NCBI RefSeq assembly: GCF_007830125.1 | Contig: NZ_VLLG01000004.1 | Span: forward strand, 670,326-734,325 | Source of the DNA: Chitinophaga japonensis | Lineage (GTDB): Bacteria; Bacteroidota; Bacteroidia; Chitinophagales; Chitinophagaceae | DNA length: 64,000 nt | Direction: 5' to 3' | Shown here: positions 23,979-32,834 of the stretch, one piece after another | Numbering within the stretch: the first letter of the stretch is position 1 | Layout: each line of letters opens with the position of its first letter | Made by a program: the position numbers and the translations under genes | Notes under the pieces: model-generated | Told to the model about the DNA's origin: nothing | The model's input: only the letters and a program-made list of their open reading frames with translations | Databases searched by the model: none

Positions 23979-25063
23979 TATACCTCATTGCTGTTTTGCG
24001 GCATCAACGGCGGCGTCAGGGACGAAATGCCATTCACCGTGGCGCCGGCCTGCGACATATTCAACGCCGTTTGCGCAAAAGTGGCCGGGAAGCCCAGCAC
24101 CGGTACACACAGCGCATCCAGCGAGGCGATCTCTCCCGGGGTGAGCGATACGGACAATGCAGCCAGGTTCTGCTCCAGTTGCTGCATGGTGCGCGCGCCG
24201 ATGATGGTGGAGGTTACCCCTGCCCTGCTGATCACCCAGGCCAGTGCTACGCCGGCAGGCGTTGTTTCCTTTTCCTTCGCCAGCTCCTGCAACCGGTCTA
24301 TTACCTGGTATGTGCTTTCAGACAGCCCGTTGATCAGCCCGGAAGCGCTCCGGCCGCTTTGCGCTTCGTCCTTATTCCCGCGGGTATATTTGCCGCTCAG
24401 CACCCCTCCTTTCAAAGGCGACCAGGGCATGACGCCCAGACCCAGTTCCTGCGCCATAGGTATCATCTCTCCTTCCACCGTTCTTTCCAGCAGGGAATAT
24501 TCCAACTGCAGCGCCACAAATGCCGGCCAGCCGCGAAACTGCGCTACCAGTTGCGCCTGCGCTACTTTCCAGGCCGGCACATCGGACACGGCGATGTAGC
24601 GTACCTTACCGGCCGACACCAGGTCGTGCAGGGCCGCCATGGTTTCCTCAATAGGCGTATGCGGATCGTAAGCATGCAGCCAGTAAAGGTCTATGTAATC
24701 CGTTTGCAGCCGCCGCAGGGAATTTTCCAGTGACTGTATGATGTTCTTCCGGCCGCCCCCACCGGCATTGGGATCGCCGGGGTGCAGGTTGCAAAAGAAC
24801 TTGGTGGAAATGACCAGTTGGTCTCTTCGTATGCCCGTTGACTTGAGATAGTCGCCGATGATCTTCTCGGAATGCCCTTTGGTGTAGATGTTGGCCGTAT
24901 CAATAATATTGCCGCCCTGCTCCATGTACTTCGACATAATAGCCGCTGCTTCCGCCGGGGTGGAGCCCCAGCCCCAGTCTTCGCCAAAGGTCATGGCGCC
25001 CAGCGCGAGTGGGCTTACGCGCAGGCCGGACCTGCCAAGTGTCCTGTAATCTGTTAATTGCAT
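23975..25063 (-). CDS. Aldo/keto reductase
   Basis: 362 residues, a (beta/alpha)8 NAD(P)H oxidoreductase. The catalytic tetrad is present: Asp55 (GGNIIDTANIY), Tyr60, Lys88 (VISTKFF) and His130 (YIDLYWLHAYDP). The cofactor-binding end (TTPAGVALAWVISRAGVTS, TIIGARTMQQLEQNL) is normal. The insert SGKYTRGNKDEAQSGR is typical of the AKR11/12-like subgroup. A C-terminal extension of ~40 residues after the last helix is unusual and of low complexity. It is divergent from the AraC regulator gene at 25224, so it may belong to the same response as the AraC-MFS pair. Confidence 0.92.
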   Translation of the reverse strand: MQLTDYRTLGRSGLRVSPLALGAMTFGEDWGWGSTPAEAAAIMSKYMEQGGNIIDTANIYTKGHSEKIIGDYLKSTGIRRDQLVISTKFFCNLHPGDPNAGGGGRKNIIQSLENSLRRLQTDYIDLYWLHAYDPHTPIEETMAALHDLVSAGKVRYIAVSDVPAWKVAQAQLVAQFRGWPAFVALQLEYSLLERTVEGEMIPMAQELGLGVMPWSPLKGGVLSGKYTRGNKDEAQSGRSASGLINGLSESTYQVIDRLQELAKEKETTPAGVALAWVISRAGVTSTIIGARTMQQLEQNLAALSVSLTPGEIASLDALCVPVLGFPATFAQTALNMSQAGATVNGISSLTPPLMPQNSNEVY

Positions 25064-25200
25064 GGTGGTTAGTTTTTAAGTTCCGGGAACAAAGGTCGGC
25101 TGGAAACGGGGCTGCCTGATAACAGGAAAGAAAGGATTACTGTCAAAAATCAAAGAAAAGGAACGCATGGTTTAATCCACCGGCTATTGTACCTTTATCC

Positions 25201-25214
25201 TTTGAATTGTATAA
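25201..25214 (+). promoter_or_regulatory. AraC-MFS motif, site A (in front of AraC gene 1)
   Basis: TTTGAATTGTATAA ends 9 bp before the ATG at 25224. Three relatives occur at 26164-26177, 58567-58580 and 59491-59504; the copy in front of AraC gene 2 has the same 9-bp distance to its ATG. The position suits autorepression. Confidence 0.55.
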
Positions 25215-25223
25215 GCGCAGCAT

Positions 25224-26168
25224 ATGACAACCGTGCATACCGAAACCCTCCGGCAGTTTTATGAGCGCACGCGGCAGGAGATGCCCGGCGAGCTGGAGCA
25301 GGGAGATCATGTAAGCCATTTCAATGTAAAACGCAGGCTCTGCGCCACCAGGGTTACGCCGTACAACCGGCGGGACTATTACAAGATATGCCTGCACCTG
25401 CAGGCGGGCAGGCGGATCAGGGGCATCTACCGGGAGAACGGCAGCGAAACGCCCGTTGACCAGCCCTGTATCATCTACTCCAACCCCGGCATACCCGCTT
25501 CCTGGGAATCGTTGACAGACAAGCAGGATGGGTATGTATGCCTGTTCAACAACGCGTTCATCCCCGGCAGCCTGCCGCCGGAGCTGAAATACGGCAGCTC
25601 CCTCTTCAACCCGGAAGCGCCTTCCCTGGTATTGCTGGACGACAAGGACGTGGACCGCTTCACCTGGTACTTTACCCGGATGGAAGAACTGCTGGCTGGC
25701 GATTATCCCTACAGGTCCGACATGATCCGGCACATCCTGCTGCTGCTCATCCACGAAGGGGTGCGGATATCGCAGGCTTTCACCCGGAGGGCCGTGCCGG
25801 GCGCAGACCGCCTGGTGACCAGCTTCCTGGAGCTGCTGGAGCGCCAGTTCCCGGTAGACTCGCCGGAAAACCCGTTCCGCCTCAAAACGCCCTCGCAATA
25901 CGCTACGCTGCTGAACGTGCATGTGAACCACCTGAATGCCATGGTGAAGAAAAACACCGGCAAAACCACGCGGGAGGTGATACAGGACCGGATGATGGAC
26001 GAAGCGCGGAAGCTCCTGCTGCATACCTCCTGGGATGCCGCCGAAATTGCCTACAGCCTGGGGTTCGAATACCCTTCGCATTTCACCAAGTTCTTCCGCC
26101 AGCGCAGCGGCGTCACACCGGTTGGCTTCCGGCTGCAGCATAAAACGGCGGCAGGGGCATATCTTTGA
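25224..26168 (+). CDS. AraC family transcriptional regulator 1
   Basis: 314 residues. The N-terminal ~190 residues form a cupin-like sensing domain (RVTPYNRRDYYKICLHLQAG, DQPCIIYSNPGIPASWE). The C-terminal ~100 residues carry two helix-turn-helix motifs (NVHVNHLNAMVKKNTGKTT and AAEIAYSLGFEYPSHFTKFF, ending RQRSGVTPVGFR). It is followed by a Bcr/CflA-type exporter gene and is paralogous to the regulator at 58590 (both begin with TET-[LI]-x-QFY-x-RTR). Motif sites in front of itself and in front of the exporter, the latter overlapping its own stop codon, suggest that it controls both. The inducing compound is unknown. Confidence 0.92.
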   Translation: MTTVHTETLRQFYERTRQEMPGELEQGDHVSHFNVKRRLCATRVTPYNRRDYYKICLHLQAGRRIRGIYRENGSETPVDQPCIIYSNPGIPASWESLTDKQDGYVCLFNNAFIPGSLPPELKYGSSLFNPEAPSLVLLDDKDVDRFTWYFTRMEELLAGDYPYRSDMIRHILLLLIHEGVRISQAFTRRAVPGADRLVTSFLELLERQFPVDSPENPFRLKTPSQYATLLNVHVNHLNAMVKKNTGKTTREVIQDRMMDEARKLLLHTSWDAAEIAYSLGFEYPSHFTKFFRQRSGVTPVGFRLQHKTAAGAYL

Positions 26169-26228
26169 TTTGTATAAGCATTCCTTTGTTCCGGGTATGC
26201 GGCTGCAAAGACAGGCAGGCTAACTTTG
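26164..26228 (+). promoter_or_regulatory. AraC-MFS motif site B and promoter of exporter gene 1
   Basis: TTTGATTTGTATAA (26164-26177) overlaps the TGA stop of the AraC gene. A perfect -7 box TAACTTTG is at 26221-26228. The motif centre is 54 bp upstream of the box centre, that is near -61, a classic activator position. The second pair (59491-59555) has exactly the same spacing. Confidence 0.65.
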
Positions 26229-26251
26229 CGGCGACAAAATTGTTCTTCGCC

Positions 26252-27448
26252 ATGGAATTAGTCAGAAAAGCACCGGCATCCGGTCAAACGCTTCGTGTTA
26301 TACTTGCATTTGCGCTGCTCCCCCTGTCGGGACTGGCAATGGATGTTTATATTCCCTCGCTGCCCGATATGGCCGCTCACCTGGGCGTAACGCCGGCGGC
26401 CATACAGCTCACGCTGCCCATCTTCATTATCAGCTACGGCGTCTGCCAGTTGTTCATCGGCAGCCTGCTGGACAGCTATGGCCGTTATATACCCGGGCTT
26501 GTTGCTTTGTTCGGTTTCGGCGTATCCAGCTTTATCATCGCCACCGCCCACCACATCACCCTGATCTACGCCATGCGCATCCTGCAGGGCCTGGCGGTGG
26601 CCACCATCGTGGTAGGCAAGCGGGCGTACTTTGTGGATACTTTTTCCGGCACGCAACTGAAGCATTATACCAGCCTCTTTTCCATTATCTGGGCTACTGC
26701 GCCCATTGTGGCGCCTTTCCTGGGAGGATTTCTACAGGTGCATTCCGGCTGGCAGGCGAATTTTCATTTCCTGGGGATCTTTGCCATGGTGATGTTCGTG
26801 CTGGAGCTGGTGTTCAACCGGGAATCGCTGGTAAGCTACCACCCTTTTCACCTGTCGTCCATTGCCCGCATCTACGGCTCCATGCTGACGGCCCGCGATT
26901 TTATAGCCGGTTTGCTGGTGCTGGCCCTTGCCTATGCCATGCTGCTCCTGTACAACATGGCCAGCCCCTTCCTGATAGAGACCCTGCTGCACTATCCCGC
27001 TACGGTAACGGGCAACTGCGCGCTGCTGTCGGGCGTAGCCGTGCTCTGCGGCGGACTGCTGTCAAAGGCATTGATCACGCGACCCTTTGCAAAGAAGCTG
27101 CGGGTGGCCGCCCTGCTCCAGTTGATCGCCGCTGCCGGCATTGCCTTGTTCACACTATATCACAGCAACCTGTATACGTTGCTGGCTTATGTAGTGGTGC
27201 TGCATTTACTGGGGGGCTTTATTTTCAACAATCTTTTTTCCTATTGCCTGATGTTGTTCCCGCAGCATGCCGGGAAGTCCGGCGGGCTTACCGGCGGCGG
27301 CTTCGGCATATTCACCTCGATTTTCAGCTATTTCCTGGTGGGCTCCCTGCAGGTTGACAGCCAGGCATTACTGGGGCTGGGGTACGGGGTGCTGGCGGCA
27401 GCCACTTTGCTGCTGATCGTGTTTACCAGGTGGAAGCAGGAACATTGA
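26252..27448 (+). CDS. MFS drug-resistance transporter, Bcr/CflA-like (1)
   Basis: 398 residues, 12 predicted transmembrane helices. The start is LLPLSGLAMDVYIPSLPDMA, the Bcr/CflA hallmark with the acidic residue in helix 1. The first cytoplasmic loop has GSLLDSYGR (motif A), and helix 5 has WATAPIVAPFLGGF (motif C, antiporter type). It should export a small hydrophobic compound in exchange for protons. I chose the ATG at 26252: the frame is open to 26165, but the longer form would include the regulator's stop region and the promoter box TAACTTTG. It is paralogous to the exporter at 59576. Its stop abuts the stop of the convergent gene at 27449. Confidence 0.9.
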   Translation: MELVRKAPASGQTLRVILAFALLPLSGLAMDVYIPSLPDMAAHLGVTPAAIQLTLPIFIISYGVCQLFIGSLLDSYGRYIPGLVALFGFGVSSFIIATAHHITLIYAMRILQGLAVATIVVGKRAYFVDTFSGTQLKHYTSLFSIIWATAPIVAPFLGGFLQVHSGWQANFHFLGIFAMVMFVLELVFNRESLVSYHPFHLSSIARIYGSMLTARDFIAGLLVLALAYAMLLLYNMASPFLIETLLHYPATVTGNCALLSGVAVLCGGLLSKALITRPFAKKLRVAALLQLIAAAGIALFTLYHSNLYTLLAYVVVLHLLGGFIFNNLFSYCLMLFPQHAGKSGGLTGGGFGIFTSIFSYFLVGSLQVDSQALLGLGYGVLAAATLLLIVFTRWKQEH

Positions 27449-28744
27449 TCAGAAGGTATCCTCCAGCACGGTGCTGCCGTCAAGCCGTGCGAATTTCACG
27501 GCGTTTACGGCGCCGGTGCCTTCAAAGCGGTAGCTGATGCCCACGATCCTGCTGGCATTGGCGGTAAAGGCGCCGCTCCAGGCTTTCTTGCCGTTCACCC
27601 AGATCTGTACCTGCTTGTTGCGGGCCTCGCAGCGTAACTGTACCCATTCATTCATGTTACAGCCAAAGCCGGAGAGATCTGCATGCCTGGCGGTAACTTC
27701 CGTACCGGCCACGAACAGGCCCATCTCCGCCACGCATCCGGGAATCCCCAGGGGGATCATAAAGGCGCTGCCGGCGCAGTGGAGCACCAGGGTCACCCGC
27801 TGGCACACGGCTGATCCCTGGCTGTAGGCGCTTCTTAGCTCCGTTTCAAAAATAAAGTTGTCATTCATCAGGCCTTTGAAGTCGCCGATATGATGATAGC
27901 GGGTAACCGGCGTTTGCGGCTGCAGCCGGATGTTCCTGCTTTCCATGAGGGCCGGGGGCAGGTACAGCATACCGTCATGGATGGTTTCCCCGCGGGAAAA
28001 ATACACGGGCACCGGCTCCTGCTCTACCGCGGTCAGCCAGCCGTTGGAGGGAATGAGCAGGTCATGCTCCTTCACGATACGGTCCCCTACTATCAACCTG
28101 GCCCGGAAGAAGCCGGGATAATAATACATGGACGTATAGGTATGACCGTTAGCCGGCACGCGGAACCGGCGCCGCGGGTCCCAGGACTGTTGGATGAACA
28201 CGGAATCACTGCCGGCGGCTGCGGCATCATAATGAAAGACCACGGAATTGGGAATGCCGCCGGCCAGCGGCTCGCTGGAGAACCGGAAGCGGCGGGCGTC
28301 TACAGCAGCGGCATCCTTCGTGGTGCGCAGGTAGGCCCAGCCCGCCGTTAACAGCAATACCAGCAGGGCCGCCGCGATGTACCAGGCCCGTCTCCACCTG
28401 GGGCCGGCGGTTTTACCGGGTATGGCGGGAGTGGTTGTTGCCGGTGGCTGTTTGCCCGCAGCATTCAGGGATGCCGCCTGCTGCTGCCGGAAATCCCGCC
28501 ATTGCGCGTAGCCGGCAAAGCGCGCCAGCGTATTAAGGGTGGTAGTGGAAGGCAGGTTGCCGTACTTCACTTTTCCCCACACCCTTTTCAACGTGCTTAC
28601 GCTCAGCACAACCCCGGTTTCCGCCGCAATGCGGTCACTTAAGGCCTCAAAATCCTGCTGCTGCCAGTCATCACTGCCGCCCCAGCCCAACTGCTGCTCG
28701 ATCAGCGCACAACAGCGACGCAGGAGATCATTGGTATCCATCAT
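27449..28744 (-). CDS. Probable membrane-tethered DNA-binding protein with extracytoplasmic beta domain
   Basis: 431 residues in three parts. Residues 1-~95 read as a small helical DNA-binding-like domain seen in several Bacteroidota proteins (LSVSTLKRVWGKVKYGNLPS, then TLNTLARFAGYAQWRDFRQQ). A single transmembrane helix (~128-146, YIAAALLVLLLTAGWAYL) follows. The rest (~150-431) is a beta-rich outer part with a laminin-G-like end (WVQLRCEARNKQVQIWVNGK). I infer a one-piece regulator that senses something in the periplasm. No RNA-polymerase sigma or anti-sigma motif was recognised. It is divergent from a secreted LamG-like protein gene (28886), a possible target. Confidence 0.65.
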   Translation of the reverse strand: MMDTNDLLRRCCALIEQQLGWGGSDDWQQQDFEALSDRIAAETGVVLSVSTLKRVWGKVKYGNLPSTTTLNTLARFAGYAQWRDFRQQQAASLNAAGKQPPATTTPAIPGKTAGPRWRRAWYIAAALLVLLLTAGWAYLRTTKDAAAVDARRFRFSSEPLAGGIPNSVVFHYDAAAAGSDSVFIQQSWDPRRRFRVPANGHTYTSMYYYPGFFRARLIVGDRIVKEHDLLIPSNGWLTAVEQEPVPVYFSRGETIHDGMLYLPPALMESRNIRLQPQTPVTRYHHIGDFKGLMNDNFIFETELRSAYSQGSAVCQRVTLVLHCAGSAFMIPLGIPGCVAEMGLFVAGTEVTARHADLSGFGCNMNEWVQLRCEARNKQVQIWVNGKKAWSGAFTANASRIVGISYRFEGTGAVNAVKFARLDGSTVLEDTF

Positions 28745-28885
28745 TGAAAATCAGCTCTTTACATGCGTGAATGAAATTGAACAGGCTTGCATGCCCCTTG
28801 AACAGCCCTCCTTTGGGGCAAATAATACCTTCGGTCCGTTCGCACTTCTAAAATAATATTTTTCACCATCTAAACCCGGTTCTGT

Positions 28886-29959
28886 ATGTACCGCACTTTG
28901 TTTATCCTTTTACTGGCCTCTGCTTCCGCCGCCGCACAAACCACTGTACCATTCAGCTCTTCCCGCTGGAAAATTTCCGGGAAGGAAGCGGTACAGGAAA
29001 CCCACCTGGGACAACCCGCCCTCCGCCTGAAAGAGGCCTCCGCCCTGCTGGAAGACGCGGATTTCCAGGACGGGATCATTGAATTTGACATCGCCCTGGA
29101 AAAAGACCGCTATTTCCCCGGCATTGATTTCCGCATGCAGGACGAGCGCAATTTCGAGGAATACTACCTGCGCCCGCACCAGTCCGGCAACCCGGATGCC
29201 CAGCAATATACGCCGGTCAACAACCGCCAGGCCGGCTGGCAACTGTATTACGGCCCGGGCTTCAACGGGGCGGTGACCCTGCCCTTTGACCGCTGGCTGC
29301 ATATTAAAATGCTGGTATCCGGCAGGCAGGCGGAAATATATTTTGATCATGCAGACACGCCGGTGTTATCCGTGTACCCGCTCAAAAGGGAGGTGACCAG
29401 CGGTATGATCGCGCTGTCCAACCCCTGGCCGGCCAACGCCTGGTATAGCAATTTCGCCTATACGAAAACCGGTAAGGTGCCGCTGAAGAACAAGCCCGCA
29501 CCCGCGCCGCCCCTGCCCGCCGGCGCCATTCGTTCCTGGCAGGTGTCTACCCCCTTCCCTGAAAAGCAGGTGAACGACCATCACTGGCTGGGCGTTGCCG
29601 ACACCGCCGCACTGCAATGGCAGGAGCTGCCCGCTGATGCCACCGGCCTGGCGGATCTTTCACAGGTGGCAGTTGTTTCGGAAAGCGGCAATACCGTGTT
29701 TGCCCGCAAGGTGCTCTACGCGGAGCAGGCAGGCATTAAAAAGCTGAGCTTCGGTTTTTCCGACCGGGCACGCGTATACCTCAACGGCCGGCTGTTGTAT
29801 GCAGGGGCGGATAATTTCATGTCCAGGGATTACCGCTTCCTGGGCACCGTAGGTTATTTTGACGCAGTATACCTGGACCTGCAAAAAGGCCGCAATGAGC
29901 TGTGGATAGCCGTTTCAGAAAATTTCGGGGGATGGGGCATCAAGGCGAAGCTGGAATAA
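28886..29959 (+). CDS. Secreted LamG/DUF1080-like protein
   Basis: 357 residues with a signal peptide (MYRTLFILLLASASAAAQ). Residues ~25-200 form a concanavalin-like sandwich of the DUF1080 type (GIIEFDIALEKDRYFPGIDF, EEYYLRPHQSGNPDAQQY, WLHIKMLVSGRQAEIYFD). Residues ~215-357 form a second, jelly-roll-like part (RVYLNGRLLYAG, GRNELWIAVSENFGGWGIK). The first domain usually binds or cleaves glycans in 3-keto-disaccharide metabolism, but no catalytic residues can be assigned. It is divergent from the membrane-tethered protein gene 141 bp away and precedes a second secreted protein gene. Confidence 0.75.
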   Translation: MYRTLFILLLASASAAAQTTVPFSSSRWKISGKEAVQETHLGQPALRLKEASALLEDADFQDGIIEFDIALEKDRYFPGIDFRMQDERNFEEYYLRPHQSGNPDAQQYTPVNNRQAGWQLYYGPGFNGAVTLPFDRWLHIKMLVSGRQAEIYFDHADTPVLSVYPLKREVTSGMIALSNPWPANAWYSNFAYTKTGKVPLKNKPAPAPPLPAGAIRSWQVSTPFPEKQVNDHHWLGVADTAALQWQELPADATGLADLSQVAVVSESGNTVFARKVLYAEQAGIKKLSFGFSDRARVYLNGRLLYAGADNFMSRDYRFLGTVGYFDAVYLDLQKGRNELWIAVSENFGGWGIKAKLE

Positions 29960-30038
29960 GCGGCTGCCGCCAGGCCGTTGACAGCGGCCTGGTTTCAATA
30001 TTTTCTTCTATATTGGCACTTCATCAATCCCTTTCCCC

Positions 30039-30821
30039 ATGCAAAAAATCGCGGTTCTGCTGCTACTGGTACTCTCCTGCCTGTGCACACCCCTTTCCGC
30101 CCAGGAAAACGGGCCGCAGCTCTCCACCACTATCCTGCACCTGGACAGCCTTTTCTGGCAGGCTTACAATACCTGCAACCTGGAAAAGATGGCGGATTAC
30201 TTCACAGAAGATGTGGAATTCTATCATGACAAGGGTGGGGCCACTTTCGGGTTGCCTGCGCTACTGGCCGCCACAAAGAAAGGGATGTGTAATAGCGACG
30301 GCAGTTTCCGGTTAAGAAGGGAGGCGGTTACAGGCAGCGTACAGGTATTCCCGCTGATGAAAAATGATGCGGTATACGGCGCTATACTCAGTGGCGAACA
30401 CGTATTCTATGTGCTGGAAAAAGGAAAGGCCGAACGGCTGGACGGGAAGGCGGCATTCACTCACCTGTGGCTGCTGCAAAACGGCGCCTGGAAAATGGCG
30501 CGGGTGCTGAGCTATGATCATGGTCCCGCCCCGTATATTAACAAAAGACAGGTGGTGACATTACCAGACACCATGCTACAAACCTATGCCGGTACCTACA
30601 AAGGCGCTCAAAGCGGTACCGTGCAGATACAGGTGGATAACGGATCACTGACCATGCTGGCCGGGGGCCATCCATTTAAACTGTATGCAGCAAAGGAAGG
30701 ATTCTTCTTTTCAAAAGAGCGCGATCTCACATTTGAATTTGTTAAAACCGGCCAGGCAGTTACCAGGCTGATCGTGCGGGAACGCGGCGAGATCGCGGAG
30801 GAGCTGGTGGCGGAGCGATAA
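30039..30821 (+). CDS. Secreted DUF4440 (SnoaL/NTF2-like) protein
   Basis: 260 residues with a signal peptide (IAVLLLLVLSCLCTPLSA, cut before QENG). Residues ~28-155 form an NTF2-like cone (DSLFWQAYNTCNLEKMADYFTEDVEFYHDKGG and FTHLWLLQNGAWKMARVLSYDH at the two ends, given as separate segments). The last ~90 residues (YAGTYKGAQSGTVQIQVDNG, LTFEFVKTG) are a lipocalin-like DUF3471 domain as in beta-lactamase-related proteins. The pocket suggests small-molecule binding; catalysis is unproven. It lies 79 bp after the LamG-like gene. Confidence 0.75.
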   Translation: MQKIAVLLLLVLSCLCTPLSAQENGPQLSTTILHLDSLFWQAYNTCNLEKMADYFTEDVEFYHDKGGATFGLPALLAATKKGMCNSDGSFRLRREAVTGSVQVFPLMKNDAVYGAILSGEHVFYVLEKGKAERLDGKAAFTHLWLLQNGAWKMARVLSYDHGPAPYINKRQVVTLPDTMLQTYAGTYKGAQSGTVQIQVDNGSLTMLAGGHPFKLYAAKEGFFFSKERDLTFEFVKTGQAVTRLIVRERGEIAEELVAER

Positions 30822-30836
30822 GGGGCCCTCCTCAGG

Positions 30837-31826
30837 CTATTTACGATTTAAAAACCGCTTTATAGAAGTCCTGACCGGGTCTGCCTTCGTGTGGAAAGGT
30901 GATAAATAAAAAAGCACCAATTGTTCATCTACTATGTCTCTTTTAGACAAGCCCAGTTGTGCAAGACGTATTCTGAATGGCGTTAACAAAAGCAGCCGCC
31001 ACCTGCTTTTATGTTTATTTTTGCGATATAACCTTAAAGCGGTGTCATATTCACGCAGCACCTTTTGAGACGCAATAATCCCTTCCATCAGTTTGTTCCT
31101 GTAGTCAATGGTCAGTCTTTCCGCGGGAATGAAATGATCCAGCTTTAATCCTTTTTCATAATATAAAGTATAGCCCCAAAGCAACAACCGCTTACAGTAT
31201 TCAAAATCATCCCCTGTTGTTAACTTTTCGCCGTTCCTTCCGTTTAGAAGCGAGGGATAGCGGTTATCAAACACCTGCAGGAAGAGTGATTTCCGGGTAA
31301 CAAGACCTGCACCCAGCACAAAGCCTCTGTGGCTGACATCACCCGACTCCTCTGCGGGCACTCCCACGGCATATTTATCTTTATATTCCTCAAACCATTC
31401 GGGATATGCGCCAACATTTGTTACCGGGAAATTTTGCCCTCCTGCCGCACCGATCATTTTATTCCTCGTCATCACCTGCCAGGATAAGTAGACATAATTT
31501 TTATCCAGCAGGTTATCATCATCACAAAAGACCAAACAGTTAAATTTCGCTTCTCTTGCGCCCCTTTTCCGGGCATACATCTGGCCTGGCTCAGGCTCGT
31601 CCACTATGCTGCACATGGCATTTGCCGGCTGCCGCCGGCTCCATATCTCTTCCGCGCAAGCCACCGTCCCGTCCCTGGAAGCGTTATTCACCAATATGAT
31701 CTCCCAATAGAAATCGCCAGGAACAACCTGTTCATTCAGACGCGCCAATGTCAATGGTAAGCGGGCCGCGCTGTTATAACAGCAGATAATTACTGTAACG
31801 CCTTTGTCATTCGTTGCTGGATGCAT
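30837..31826 (-). CDS. Family 2 glycosyltransferase (GT-A fold)
   Basis: 329 residues. The N-terminal nucleotide-sugar domain has VTVIICCYNSAARLP, ILVNNASRDGT and the metal-binding motif FCDDDNLLD (~107-115); the acceptor side has GAGLVTRKSLF and TTGDDFEYCKRLLLWGY. No membrane helix. It is the last of four leftward genes (34620 to 30837) with gaps of 3-11 bp or a 4-bp overlap. The set lacks a flippase or polymerase, so the glycan carrier (lipopolysaccharide, protein or secreted polymer) cannot be named. The sugar donor is unknown. Confidence 0.88.
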   Translation of the reverse strand: MHPATNDKGVTVIICCYNSAARLPLTLARLNEQVVPGDFYWEIILVNNASRDGTVACAEEIWSRRQPANAMCSIVDEPEPGQMYARKRGAREAKFNCLVFCDDDNLLDKNYVYLSWQVMTRNKMIGAAGGQNFPVTNVGAYPEWFEEYKDKYAVGVPAEESGDVSHRGFVLGAGLVTRKSLFLQVFDNRYPSLLNGRNGEKLTTGDDFEYCKRLLLWGYTLYYEKGLKLDHFIPAERLTIDYRNKLMEGIIASQKVLREYDTALRLYRKNKHKSRWRLLLLTPFRIRLAQLGLSKRDIVDEQLVLFYLSPFHTKADPVRTSIKRFLNRK

Positions 31827-31829
31827 TCT

Positions 31830-32834
31830 TCAGACAACTTTAAGGTACTTAATAATCCCTTTTATCAATACCGGAACGGGTTTATTCAGCGCTGCATAAG
31901 TACCTGCATTGGTTGCAATAAATTCAACCAGGTTGAATAGCTTATGCGGGTCGCGGCTCCATTTAGCTTTAACCAGTTTCTTCAACGAACGCCCGGAAAA
32001 TTCCAGCCGTGGCATTATTGTATGCTGCAGGTATGTTTTCCTTTCCGGGAATACCTGCAGCCAGGAAGCGCCATAACACAGGAACGTGCCATATATAAGG
32101 CGCTTCAGGTAGGAGACATTGGCACGGCTTCCCGGTATGATATGCGTAAGCCGCAGGGACGGGGACACGCCTGCTGCATAACCTTCCCTGATACACAGCA
32201 ATACCATCTGTGTGTCCTCCCCGCTGCTGAGCTTGTTGCCCTTTCTGCCCGGAAGTGAAAGATGTCCCTTTTGTGCCAGTTGCACATATTTTTTCAGCAG
32301 GAACGCCTCCGTGCAAAGACCGGTACCAAACGGATAGCAGGATTGCCAGTCCGGCGTACTGGCAAAGGCTATTTCCTGGTCGTTCCTCTGCTGAAAAGCG
32401 CCTGATGCAAATTGCCTGATATCGTTGCGTATCCCGTCGATAAAATCCACCGTCACCTTGCCGGGGCCCCAGGCCGCTACCTCCGGGTGCTGCTCGTGCA
32501 ACGTTCTCAGTTCCTGCAAATAATCCCCTTCTGGTTCATTATCATGATCAAAATAAACAATATACTTTCCTTTGGCGGCTTCAATGGCTGCGATGCGGGC
32601 ATAGCTTACTCCTTGTTCCGCCACCATAAGGAGTTGCATCCCCGTTATCTGCTCCATATATTCCTGTATATAAGGCCGGCTTTTCAGCGGAACCTCGCTA
32701 TTATTGTCTACCAGGATCACCTCTGTGGACATACCAGACTTATCCAGCCGCTGTATTGCCGCCAGGCAGCGTTTTAGCAGTCTTTCATCCGGGTTATAGG
32801 CGCATACTACCAACGAGTAATCCATATGGCTCAT
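31830..32834 (-). CDS. Family 2 glycosyltransferase, paralogue of the downstream gene
   Basis: 334 residues. GT-A signatures: YSLVVCAYNPDERLLKRCL, VILVDNNSEVPL, the donor/metal motif VYFDHDNEPEGDYL and the acceptor motif SSGEDTQMVLLCIREGY. It resembles the next gene in order of motifs but differs in the second half. The start codon overlaps the stop of the upstream gene (ATGA, 32831-32834), which supports the ATG at 32834 over the one at 32825. It is part of the four-gene glycosyltransferase operon. Confidence 0.87.
   Translation of the reverse strand: MSHMDYSLVVCAYNPDERLLKRCLAAIQRLDKSGMSTEVILVDNNSEVPLKSRPYIQEYMEQITGMQLLMVAEQGVSYARIAAIEAAKGKYIVYFDHDNEPEGDYLQELRTLHEQHPEVAAWGPGKVTVDFIDGIRNDIRQFASGAFQQRNDQEIAFASTPDWQSCYPFGTGLCTEAFLLKKYVQLAQKGHLSLPGRKGNKLSSGEDTQMVLLCIREGYAAGVSPSLRLTHIIPGSRANVSYLKRLIYGTFLCYGASWLQVFPERKTYLQHTIMPRLEFSGRSLKKLVKAKWSRDPHKLFNLVEFIATNAGTYAALNKPVPVLIKGIIKYLKVV

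Noticed and set aside
25143..26141. Leftward 332-codon frame opposite AraC gene 1
   Set aside because: The AraC gene on the other strand has both helix-turn-helix motifs and a paralogue; this frame has neither motifs nor a paralogous counterpart.
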